Assembly (NCBI GenBank): GCA_018003315.1
Contig: JAGNEJ010000013.1
Span: 1-64,000 of the forward strand
Reading direction: 5' to 3'
Source: Verrucomicrobiales bacterium
GTDB lineage: Bacteria; Verrucomicrobiota; Verrucomicrobiia; Verrucomicrobiales; V1-33
DNA: 64,000 nt
Positions 24,998 through 33,800 of the stretch are shown piece by piece. The position numbers and the translations under genes are program-made. How positions within the stretch are numbered: position 1 is the stretch's first letter; each line of letters opens with the position of its first letter. Below the pieces are notes generated by a model, which worked only from the letters and a program-made list of their open reading frames with translations, made no database searches and was not told the DNA's origin.

Positions 24998-26125
24998 ATG
25001 AGCGAGGCCACCGCCGGAACAACTGAACGGGTTCACACCCTGCGCCATGTGGACGACTACCTCCACCTCGGCCAGCAATACGAGTGTTCCGATGTCCACC
25101 TGGCCACCAGTTCCATGCCCTACTGGCGGCGCTTTGGAAAACTGGAACCGATCTGGGACGACGCGGATGTCCTGACATCTTCGGACACGGAGAAACTGGT
25201 CAACAGCTTCCTCGGGCCGCATGAAATGGAGCGTCTCAAGGAACGGGGCGACGTGGACTTCGCCTACGCGACGGACTTTGGACGATTCCGCGCCTCGGTC
25301 GTGCGCCAGCGGCTGGGGTTTGACATCACCTTCCGGATCATCAACACCACGGTGCGCACCATGCAGGACCTGCACCTCCCGGAAGCGCTGCACCCGCTCA
25401 TCCAATACCACAACGGACTGGTCCTGGTCACCGGTTCCGTTGGTTCCGGCAAATCGACGACACTGGCTGCCCTCATCGACCAGATCAACAAGGAGCGCCA
25501 CGACCACATCATCACCCTGGAAGACCCCATCGAATACGTCTTTCAGTCCCAGGGCTGTCACGTCAACCAGCGGGAGCTGCACACCCACACCGAAAGTTTT
25601 GCCACCGCCCTGCGCGCCTCGCTCCGGGAGGACCCTGACATCATCATGGTCGGGGAAATGCGCGACTTGGAGACCATCCAGCTTGCCATCACCGCCGCGG
25701 AAACGGGCCACCTCGTACTGGGTACCCTGCACACCGGCTCCGCCGCCCGAACGCTGGACCGCGTGCTCGACGTCTTCCCCGTGGACCAGCGGGATCAAAT
25801 CCGCATCATGGTCAGCGAATCGCTCCGCGGCATCGTTTCCCAGCAGTTGGTCCCCCGGGTCGACGGCGGCGGCCGCGTGCTGGCCATGGAGCTGCTCGTG
25901 AATACTCCCGCCACCTCTGCCTGCATCCGCGATGGAAAAACCTTCATGCTTCCCGGCATCATGCAGACGGGCCGCAACGTCGGCATGATCACCATGGATG
26001 ACGCCCTCAAGGAGTTGTTCTTTGCCGGACTGATTTCGGTTGAGGAATGCGTCAACCGTTCCGTCGATCAGGAAACCGTGCGCAAGGACCTCGGCAACGC
26101 CGCAGCCAAAGTCATGCGCCGCTGA
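24998..26125 (+). CDS. PilT/PilU-type retraction ATPase
   Basis: A 375-residue secretion ATPase of the PilT branch. Walker A is GSVGSGKST near residue 144; the Asp box/Walker B region is DPDIIMVGEMRDLET and the His box is GHLVLGTLHT. The N-terminal PAS-like domain has ECSDVHLATSSMPYWR. The GMITMDDAL segment near the end is the place of the usual PilT C-terminal helix, without the classical AIRNLIRE. PilT-type hexamers power retraction of type IV pili at the inner membrane. Start: a frame is open from 24860, but the ATG at 24998 begins the domain. A second PilT-type gene follows 31 nt later, so this is the PilU-like member of a tandem pair. Confidence 0.9.
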   Translation: MSEATAGTTERVHTLRHVDDYLHLGQQYECSDVHLATSSMPYWRRFGKLEPIWDDADVLTSSDTEKLVNSFLGPHEMERLKERGDVDFAYATDFGRFRASVVRQRLGFDITFRIINTTVRTMQDLHLPEALHPLIQYHNGLVLVTGSVGSGKSTTLAALIDQINKERHDHIITLEDPIEYVFQSQGCHVNQRELHTHTESFATALRASLREDPDIIMVGEMRDLETIQLAITAAETGHLVLGTLHTGSAARTLDRVLDVFPVDQRDQIRIMVSESLRGIVSQQLVPRVDGGGRVLAMELLVNTPATSACIRDGKTFMLPGIMQTGRNVGMITMDDALKELFFAGLISVEECVNRSVDQETVRKDLGNAAAKVMRR

Positions 26126-26156
26126 ACCGCCTCCCCCACTTTTCGATCCGCTTTCC

Positions 26157-27257
26157 ATGCCCTACATCGACCACTACTTCAAAATCCTCATCGAGCACAA
26201 GGGCTCGGACCTCCACCTTGCCGAAAGCCAGCCGCCGAAAATTCGCATCCACGGGGCCGTCACCCCGCTGGATGATGAAATCCTGACGCATGACAAAATT
26301 GAATACATGCTCAAGGAGATCGCGGAATCCCGGGGTTGGGAGCGTTTCATGCAGAAAGGGGATCTCGACTTCGCCTATGAAATGGATGAAACCAGCCGTT
26401 TCCGCTGCAACTATTTCAAGCAGAACAACGGCATGGGAGCGGTGTTTCGTCTCATTCCCACTAAGATCGCCACGGTCGAGGAACTGGGCGTGCCGAAACA
26501 GATTCTGAAATTCGCGGAAATGCGCAGCGGCCTGGTCCTCGTCACCGGACCCACCGGTTCCGGAAAGTCCACCACCCTGGCGGCCCTCATCGACTACATC
26601 AACCGCAATTACGCCCGCCACATCATCACCGTCGAAGAACCCATCGAGTTCGTCCATTCCAACCGCAAAAGTATCATCACCCAGCGGGAGGTGCCCATGC
26701 AGACACCCACCTTTTCCGACGGCCTGCGCGCCGCTTTGCGGGAAGACGCGGACATCGTCCTCGTCGGGGAAATGCGCGACTTGGAAACCATCTCCCTGGC
26801 GCTGACCGCTGCGGAAACCGGCCTGCTGGTTTTTGGAACCCTGCATACGAACAATGCCCGCAAGACCGTGGACCGGATTGTGGACGTCTTCCCCTCCGAC
26901 CAGCAGTCGCAGGTCCGCACCATGCTCTCCGCATCCCTCCGCGGCGTCGTCGCTCAGCTCCTCATGAAAAAAGCCGACGGCAAAGGGCGGGTTCCCGTCA
27001 ACGAAATCCTCTTCACCACGCCCGCCGTGGCCTCCATCATTCGCGAAGGAGCCACCCAGAAACTTTACGACGTCATCACCTCCGGCGCCGCCCTCGGCAT
27101 GCAGTTCATGGATCAATCCATCTGGGAAAAACTCCGCCTCGGGCTGGTCACCCCCATGGAAGCCTACATGAAGGCCATCGACAAAAACCGCTTCCGCAAC
27201 TTCCTCCCGCAGGAATTGGTGGACCAGTTCGACGCCGGTGGTGAAGCCGTGAAGTAA
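26157..27257 (+). CDS. pilT: PilT-type twitching-motility ATPase
   Basis: A 366-residue hexameric ATPase. N-terminal domain: KGSDLHLAESQPPKIRIHG. Walker A: GPTGSGKST near residue 130. Asp box VEEPIEFVH, Walker B DADIVLVGEMRDLET, and His box TGLLVFGTLHT follow. In the C-terminal region, EGATQKLYDVITSG and GMQFMDQSI match the place of the AIRNLIRE helix. About as long as typical PilT. It lies 31 nt after the first ATPase gene and ends before a strong hairpin terminator at 27301. No pilB, pilC or pilM genes are in this window; the pilus structural gene might be the prepilin at 17148. Confidence 0.92.
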   Translation: MPYIDHYFKILIEHKGSDLHLAESQPPKIRIHGAVTPLDDEILTHDKIEYMLKEIAESRGWERFMQKGDLDFAYEMDETSRFRCNYFKQNNGMGAVFRLIPTKIATVEELGVPKQILKFAEMRSGLVLVTGPTGSGKSTTLAALIDYINRNYARHIITVEEPIEFVHSNRKSIITQREVPMQTPTFSDGLRAALREDADIVLVGEMRDLETISLALTAAETGLLVFGTLHTNNARKTVDRIVDVFPSDQQSQVRTMLSASLRGVVAQLLMKKADGKGRVPVNEILFTTPAVASIIREGATQKLYDVITSGAALGMQFMDQSIWEKLRLGLVTPMEAYMKAIDKNRFRNFLPQELVDQFDAGGEAVK

Positions 27258-27300
27258 CTGTCTTCACCGCGGCGCAGCATTTCCAGACAAAGCAAAAACG

Positions 27301-27340
27301 CAAAAACCATGCCTTCCCGCGTGGAAAGGCATGGTTTTTG
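27301..27340. terminator. bidirectional intrinsic terminator
   Basis: Positions 27301-27315 and 27326-27340 form a perfect 15-bp stem around a 10-nt loop. The stem begins with CAAAAA and ends with TTTTTG, so a U-run is produced on both strands. It sits between the convergent pilT and PEP-CTERM genes, exactly where a shared terminator is expected. Confidence 0.9.
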
Positions 27341-27359
27341 AAAAGTGAGCGGTGGTTTC

Positions 27360-28109
27360 TCAGGCGCGGCGGCGGCGGCGCAGCAAGGCTGCGGCAGCCA
27401 GCCCCGCGAGCGTCGCTGATCCCGGTTCGGGGATGGTGGAATAGTTGTCAAAGTTTGCCGCTGCCGTCTGGTTCCCGCCGCTGCTGCTGTCATAGACAAA
27501 CAGGCCATTGACGCCGCTGGCGTAGGTGGCATCCGAGCCGGAAATGGTGGAGATGGGCGGGCCGGGATTGGTCAGGTCGTAGAGCAAAGCGGTGAAATTG
27601 GTGCCGGACGCTCCAAAGACAATGCGGTAGTCGTTTGCTGGGTTGAGGCTTACCAATGCCCCCGCAAGGGTGGCGCTGCCGGCTTCGTTGGTGATGGTCT
27701 GAATGGCGAAGGAACCGCCGACATCCAAGAGCACCGCATAGCCATCGGTGGAACCGAGACCGATCTGGGTCGTGCGTCCGAGCAGGCCGATCATCATGTC
27801 CGGCTGGGCGATATCCCAACCGAGCACATCCACGGACATGGTGAAGTCCGTGTAGGTCGCATCATTGCGGAAACTGCCCGCCCGGGCGGGGCCGAGTCCT
27901 CCGGGATTGGGCGACGGCGCGGAGGTGGCAATGTTGTAGCTGTTGCCGCCGGGGAAAGTGTAGGTGCCTCCTGAACCAAACCCGCTGAGTGGCTCGTAAT
28001 GCGTCCACCCGGTGTCATTGCCGTCATTGAAGTCGTCCGAGATGGTGACCGCGGAGGCGGTGGAGAGGAGGGTGGCCAGAGCAAGGCCGGTCGTGAGGGT
28101 GCATTTCAT
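27360..28109 (-). CDS. PEP-CTERM sorting-signal exoprotein
   Basis: A 249-residue secreted protein. A signal peptide (MKCTLTTGLALATLLSTASA) is followed by a jelly-roll-like, Gly/Thr/Asn-rich beta region (FNDGNDTGWTHYEP; MIGLLGRTTQIGLGSTDGYAV) of the laminin-G-like type often found in this class. The C-terminus PEPGSATLAGLAAAALLRRR is a PEP-CTERM signal: Pro-Glu-Pro, hydrophobic helix, Arg cluster. Such proteins are processed by exosortase and exported to the surface or biofilm matrix. The upstream frame to 28199 is not part of the protein; Met at 28109 starts the signal peptide. Confidence 0.88.
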   Translation of the reverse strand: MKCTLTTGLALATLLSTASAVTISDDFNDGNDTGWTHYEPLSGFGSGGTYTFPGGNSYNIATSAPSPNPGGLGPARAGSFRNDATYTDFTMSVDVLGWDIAQPDMMIGLLGRTTQIGLGSTDGYAVLLDVGGSFAIQTITNEAGSATLAGALVSLNPANDYRIVFGASGTNFTALLYDLTNPGPPISTISGSDATYASGVNGLFVYDSSSGGNQTAAANFDNYSTIPEPGSATLAGLAAAALLRRRRRA

Positions 28110-28229
28110 GGTGTCGGATGGTGGATAATTGTGGTTTACAAAAATTTTCCCGCGGAAGTCAACCCTCGAGGCAGAATTTTTTTCCTCTGCATTCCGCATC
28201 CATCCGCTGCCGCCTGCGGTGCATGGGGA

Positions 28230-30062
28230 TCATTCCTGGGGCCGCTGGGGGTCGAAGAAAATGCGAATGTCGGCCTTGGTGGTGCCGAGCAGTTGCTGGG
28301 CGCGCTTGAGGGCGTTGCGGGTGCTGAGGTTGGGATTGTGACCGCTGCCCATGAAGATGTTTTCCCGTCCGATGACCGGCACCATTCCGGCATTGCGGAG
28401 GACGCGGTAAACCTCTTTTGAGGCCCCGCTGATGATGAGGTGGCGGTGCTTGCTGTGGAGGAATTTGATGAGGTCTTCCAGCGCCATCACGCTGGTGGCG
28501 TCGAGGTGCCGGGCGTTTTTCATTCGCAGGATGATCACCCGCAGACTGGGATCGACCACCGTGCGCTGGATCTGGTTGCGGAACAGTTCCGCGGCTCCAA
28601 AAAACAGTTCGCCCTCGACATGGACGATCGAAATCTGCGGATTTTGCCGGGGGCTGGCTCCGGCCTTTTCCTTGAGGTCGCCTTCCGGGTTGAATTCATA
28701 CTCCACCAGCATCGGGCGCGAGGCTTTGCGCAGGTAGAGCATGACGGAGGTGGCCACCCCCACGAAAATGGCGACATGCAGCGGTGCGATGAGCGCCGCG
28801 GTGGCGGTGACAATGAGGGTGGTGGCGTCCGACTTGGTGGCTCGGAGGCAGATGCGCAGATTCCGCCGGTTCAGCAGGGAAAAGGCAATGCAGACCATCA
28901 GCATGGCCAGGCTGCACAGGGGAATCCAGGAAACCGCCGAACCCAGACACAGCGCCCCGGCGGCGCAGAGGAGCCCGCAGACGATGCTCGACACCTGGGT
29001 GGCGGCACCGCTTTCAAAATTCAGCGTGGACCGCATCAGGCTGCCGGAGGCCGGCATGTGACTGACAAATGCGGCGCCCAGGTTGGCAATGCCTACGCTG
29101 AGCATGTCCTGGTTGGCGTCGAAACGGTCACCGCAGCGTCCGGCAAGGCTCTTTCCCATCACCGAACTTTCCAGGGCAGCGAGAAATGCCAGCGCCATGG
29201 CGGGGCCGATGAGCAGCATCACCTGATCCAGCATCCGGGCATCGCGCAGGTCCGGACCGTGCGGAATGAGATGGCCAAAGTCGAATGCGGCGACATGGGG
29301 CACCCCCTGCAGCCACCCGGCCTTTTCCAGAACCGCGGAAATCAGGCTCATGCCCACCAGCGTCAGGGCGAAGGCAGGCAGCTTGCGGGCAAACCGCCGC
29401 AGCAAAAGGTAAAGTGCCAGCGTGCCGAGGCTCAGCCAGATGATTTGCCAGCGCACTTCGCGCAGCCGCCAGAGCGACTCCCCGAGGATGGAAAAAAAGG
29501 ACCGCGCCTTGCTGCCGGCGGGGGAGGCGGGGATGCCGAGCACCTCGCGCAGTTGTCCGGCCATGATGAGAAACGCCGAACCGGTGAGGTAGCCCACCAT
29601 GACACTGCGGCTGATGTACTGGATGAAATCCGCCATGCGCAGGTAAGCCCCCGCCACCAGGATGATGCCGGCCAGAAAAATGAGGATGGGCAGCAGCATT
29701 TCCTTGTCTCCGGCGGAAATGCTGCGCCCGGCCAGGGCGCTGAACAGCAGCAGGGCCGTGGCATTGGTGGGGCCCAGGATCGTGAACCGGGAAGTGGAAA
29801 AAAAGGCTGCCAGAAAGGCGGCCACCGCCGAGCAGGTGATGCCGTAGGCGACATTGTCCAACCCCGCCATCAGTGCGTAGGCCATGCCCTGGGGAATGGC
29901 CATGAGGGCCACATTGGTGCCGGCGGCCACGTCGCGCAGGCAGCGCCGTCCGTTGTAGCGGACCAGACTGGTCCGCAGCGGCAGTATGGTGAGCTGATTG
30001 CCCAGCAGAAAGTGCCGGACGGCATGGAGCGCCTTGCGGATTTTTGCTGGGAACAAGGCCAT
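28230..30062 (-). CDS. SulP-family anion transporter with STAS domain
   Basis: A 610-residue inner-membrane transporter of the SulP (SLC26) family for sulfate, bicarbonate or related anions. It has about twelve to fourteen hydrophobic segments; the signature near residue 55 is MAIPQGMAYALMAGLDNVAYG, and ILGPTNATALLLFSALAG corresponds to the conserved anion-site region. FESGAATQVSSIVCG is the usual C-terminal transport-domain motif. The last 120 residues (IVHVEGELFFGAAELFRNQI; ARHLDATSVMALEDL) are a STAS domain. The substrate cannot be told from sequence. Last gene of a minus-strand unit behind the kinase and a lipoprotein gene (15-nt gap). Confidence 0.9.
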   Translation of the reverse strand: MALFPAKIRKALHAVRHFLLGNQLTILPLRTSLVRYNGRRCLRDVAAGTNVALMAIPQGMAYALMAGLDNVAYGITCSAVAAFLAAFFSTSRFTILGPTNATALLLFSALAGRSISAGDKEMLLPILIFLAGIILVAGAYLRMADFIQYISRSVMVGYLTGSAFLIMAGQLREVLGIPASPAGSKARSFFSILGESLWRLREVRWQIIWLSLGTLALYLLLRRFARKLPAFALTLVGMSLISAVLEKAGWLQGVPHVAAFDFGHLIPHGPDLRDARMLDQVMLLIGPAMALAFLAALESSVMGKSLAGRCGDRFDANQDMLSVGIANLGAAFVSHMPASGSLMRSTLNFESGAATQVSSIVCGLLCAAGALCLGSAVSWIPLCSLAMLMVCIAFSLLNRRNLRICLRATKSDATTLIVTATAALIAPLHVAIFVGVATSVMLYLRKASRPMLVEYEFNPEGDLKEKAGASPRQNPQISIVHVEGELFFGAAELFRNQIQRTVVDPSLRVIILRMKNARHLDATSVMALEDLIKFLHSKHRHLIISGASKEVYRVLRNAGMVPVIGRENIFMGSGHNPNLSTRNALKRAQQLLGTTKADIRIFFDPQRPQE

Positions 30063-30077
30063 GCGGTGCGGCCTGGT

Positions 30078-30743
30078 CTATTTGTTGAGGAGTTTGCGGA
30101 TGTCCTTGATGCTCCACCCCTCGTCGGGTTTTTCGGTGCTGCCAACATCCTGCACGATTTTCGGATCATCGTGCTCCATGGCCTTTTCCGCAGCCTGGTT
30201 GGCGGAGGTCCTGACCCTGCGGTCTTTTTCACGGAAATCCCCGGCGGCAAAATCCTTCGAGGAATCGCGGGCGGCATCGCCGGTTTCCCGTGCGGCACTG
30301 TCCGCCTCTCCGGCGACGCGCTCCTGTTCCCGGGCAGGCTTGATCGCGGCCGTCTGGCTGGTGCGCGCCTCTTTTTTGGCCCAGGGCCAGGGGCTGGGCT
30401 GGTTTTCCTTGGTTCCGGTAAATTCTTTGGTTCCGAACTGCCGTTCCTGCCAGGAGGAGTCCTTCGATGTCGCCGCCGCGTGGCGGGAATCCATCACCTT
30501 CTTCTCAAAACTCGTCCGCCGAATCTTCTTTTCCGCTTCGGCCCGTTTCTTGGGATCGGTCTCGCTGGCCGCCGCCCACCAACTCGCATCCTCCGGCTTC
30601 CACCCGATGAATTTTTTTTCAATCATCGCCTCTCCTCCCACCAATGCCCCGCGGTTGGCATTGCCGTCAGTGACCGTGCGCTCCGACTGGCACTGGCACA
30701 ACACGGCGGCAGAACAGGGAAGTAACAGAAAGCGGCGGAGCAT
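30078..30743 (-). CDS. hypothetical lipoprotein
   Basis: A 221-residue protein with a short lipoprotein signal (MLRRFLLLPCSAAVLCQC) and then a highly charged, Lys/Glu/Arg/Ala-rich, probably helical and partly disordered body. GWKPEDASWWAAASETDP is a distinctive Trp-rich segment near residue 45. No known domain was recognised. The frame is open to 31016, but Met at 30743 starts the signal peptide. It lies 15 nt before the SulP gene and 68 nt after the giant kinase gene on the same strand, so the three may form an operon. Confidence 0.65.
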   Translation of the reverse strand: MLRRFLLLPCSAAVLCQCQSERTVTDGNANRGALVGGEAMIEKKFIGWKPEDASWWAAASETDPKKRAEAEKKIRRTSFEKKVMDSRHAAATSKDSSWQERQFGTKEFTGTKENQPSPWPWAKKEARTSQTAAIKPAREQERVAGEADSAARETGDAARDSSKDFAAGDFREKDRRVRTSANQAAEKAMEHDDPKIVQDVGSTEKPDEGWSIKDIRKLLNK

Positions 30744-30811
30744 GACCGGGAACCTAAATGCAATTCCAAAATCCCTCACGGAAATTTTTCCGCAGCGGCA
30801 TGAAATCCACG

Positions 30812-33800
30812 TCACGGAGCCGGCAGTTCGGCCAGTGTGCCTACGGCCACGCTGCCGGGCGGCACTTCGCACAGGGCATCGGGCAGCAGCAGGCCGTTTT
30901 CCGCCTGGGCGGAGCGCAGTGCGGCGCGGGATTCCGGACTGGTGGAAAATGTCAGGCTGGTGATCCTGCACCCGCCGTCCACCGGCGCCAGGGTCAGGGC
31001 CAGATCGTGGGAACACTCAGGTGCGGCCAGCCGTGACCGGCGCACCACCACGTCCAGCGTTCCATCCGCACCCGCGCGGACCAGCTCCACCGGAACAGAA
31101 ACCAGCGTGCCAGTGGCCTGCGCTTCCTTCATGACACTGGCCACGGAGCCGGCCGGCGCCTGCAGCAGTTGTGAAAAGACCGCGAGTTTTCCCGGCGCCT
31201 GTTTCAGCAGTGCGGCCGCTGCTGCGGAAAATTTCGGCAACCCCCGGTCCGCCCGCAGGCCGCCGGCCTCCGCGGGCAGTTTGTCTGCGGACTGCAGGGC
31301 GGCAGCCCAGGCGGCATTAAAGGCAATCAGCCGCCCCATTCGGTCGCGTCCGGCATCGTCCAGTGAGGGAATGCTCCACTGTTCCGCCCATTTGCTGCGC
31401 AGTTCATCCGCCGGATTTCCAGGCCGCAAAATCAGTGCCAGGGAGCGGTAGAGGTCGTCGCGCGTCTGCTTCCAGGCATCGGAAAAATGCCGCTGCAGGA
31501 ATTTTCCCGCGGCCATTCCCGCCAGTGACTCCACCAGTGCCTCCTGGCGTTCGCGGCTCACCGCGCCATTGAAAACTTCCAGCAGCGAGGTCAGCGACTC
31601 CCCATTGTCGGCCAGCAAATCCTGCCCCTTGCGCCGTTTCGCTCCGCGGGAGGCATCGAGGTCCGCCGCCGCCTTTTGATAGATCTCGGCCAGGGCGTTG
31701 CGCATCGCGCTGGAAAACCGCGCCGCCATGAAATTGAGGTCCGCCCCGTGCAGCGCGCGGGTGGGGATCCAGGCCGCGTCGGGCTGGGCCTCGCCGATCG
31801 TGTCAGGAATGGTCAGGACCAGCCAGCAGGGAAATTCTGCCGCGGGCGGTGCCGGTGGAACATTCAGCGCCATGGCTGCCGCTTCCGGCGTTTCCAGATA
31901 GCGGCGGGCGGGCAGCTTGATCGGCAGCGAACCGCCAAAGATTTTTCCCACCGGCACCGGCGGCGGAAGCAGGGAAATGGACGGCACGGCTGCGGTCAGG
32001 ATATGAATTCCGAGCGGGTGTGCCGGCGGTTCCACCGCCTCCGGGCCAGCCATTCCCAGCAGGGTCACGGAATAGGCCGCCTCGGGCAGCCCGGCGATGA
32101 TGGTTGGCTCCTTCCTGCCGAGGCCAAATGGCTTCGCCAGCCGCCCGCTGATTTCCTCCAACTCGCCCGCCGCAAATTTGCTTTTTCCCGGCACCACTTC
32201 GAGCCGCACCGCGGAAAACAGGGTGGAGGAGGCTGCGGGGCGGATTTCGATGCGGCCTTGATAGGGTTTCCATACCGGCTGCGTGAGGATGCGGCCGGCG
32301 TCCTCTGGCGTCCCCACGGCATCCATGCGGCATTCGGTCCAGTCCGACCAGGCGTGGCCGACCGCCCGGAATCGGGCCATGAAGCGGTGCTGCGGCTGCG
32401 CGGCGGCTTCCGGAAGCTGGAGGGCGGCGCGAAGATCGCAGCGCCAGGCCTTGTCCACGACGCTCAGCGGAAGATCGCGCTCTCCCTCCAACTGTGCCTG
32501 CACATACTGCTTGTCATTGAAGCCTTCCGCGGGGAATGCCGCCCGTTTCGGCCAGAACCGCGTCGCCGGACCGGGCGGCGGTGGGGGTGGGGGATGTTCG
32601 GAAATCGCTGGCACCTGCGGGTTGCCTTGCGGTGCTGCCTCCGGCGGCGGTGCTTGGGAAACCACCGTTGCGCCGGGCTGTGCGGCCGGTGCTGCAAGCC
32701 ACGCGGTGAGGTTCGGCCACCAGTGGACGGCCCCGGCGATGACGCCCGCCAGCAGCAGACATCCGAACAGGGTCTTGGCCGCGCGCCGCCGACGGTGGCG
32801 GGAGCGTTCCTCCATCAGCCCCACGGCCTGCCGCAGGGATTTCTCCGCGGCGTGGGTGCTGGCGCTGGCTTTCACCGCGGCATCCGTCGCGGCCTGCGCC
32901 GCCAAGGAGGCGGATTCCCAGGCCGCAGCCGCACCGGGATGGTTTCCAGAAGCAGCCCGAGCCGCCTCCGCCAGGACGCGGGCCACCTCTGCTTCCGCGG
33001 CGGCATGGCGGGCCAGTTCCGCATGTTCCGCAGCGCGCAGTGCCGCTTCCTTGAGCCGCTGCAGCACGGTTTTTGCCTCGCGGAAATTTCCCGTCAGCCG
33101 CACCACTTTCCCCAGCGATTCGGCATCCGCGGCCTCTTTCCGGGCATCCGCGGCGGCAAACGTCGCCTTCTGTGCGGCGATCGCGGCATCCTCTTCCGCC
33201 TTTTCCGCTTTGGTTAGGGCGCCGGATTTTTCCTGGTGCTGGCGGAACTTCACTTCCCACGCCGCCGCGGCATCCTGCGCCGCTGCACCGGCCAGCCGGG
33301 CTGCTTTCGCAAAGGCCTGGGCTGCCACAGCCGCGGCTTCCGCGTCCTGCAGCGCCAGCCTGGCGCGGCGCAGGGCGGAGCCGTATCCCGTGGTGCGGGC
33401 CGTGGTTTCGGTTTCCATGGCCGCTGTCTCCGCGGTGTCGCGGGCTTCCCGGCAGAGCATGGCACTGTGGGCGGCTTCCTGCGCCGCACTGTCCGCGGCC
33501 TTTTCTGCTTCCAGTGCCAGGGCGGCGGCCCGGTGCGCCCCTTCTGCGGTGGTGGCTTCGCGGACTTTTTTCGCCGCCGCATCCGCCGCGGCCGCCTGGT
33601 GCTGGGCGGTTTCGCGAAACCGCATTGCCGCCTCCGCTTCATGCCGGGCCTGAGCCGCGGCCTCCTCCAGTTTGTCCCCGCTGGCGAGCCGGCGGTGGCT
33701 GCGCCGCAGTTCCTCCGCCATGCCCCGGAGTTCCTCGGCCCGCCCGGCGGTTTGCGCCAGTGCGCGGGTTTCCTTTTCAAGTTCGGCGGCCCGGGCGAGC

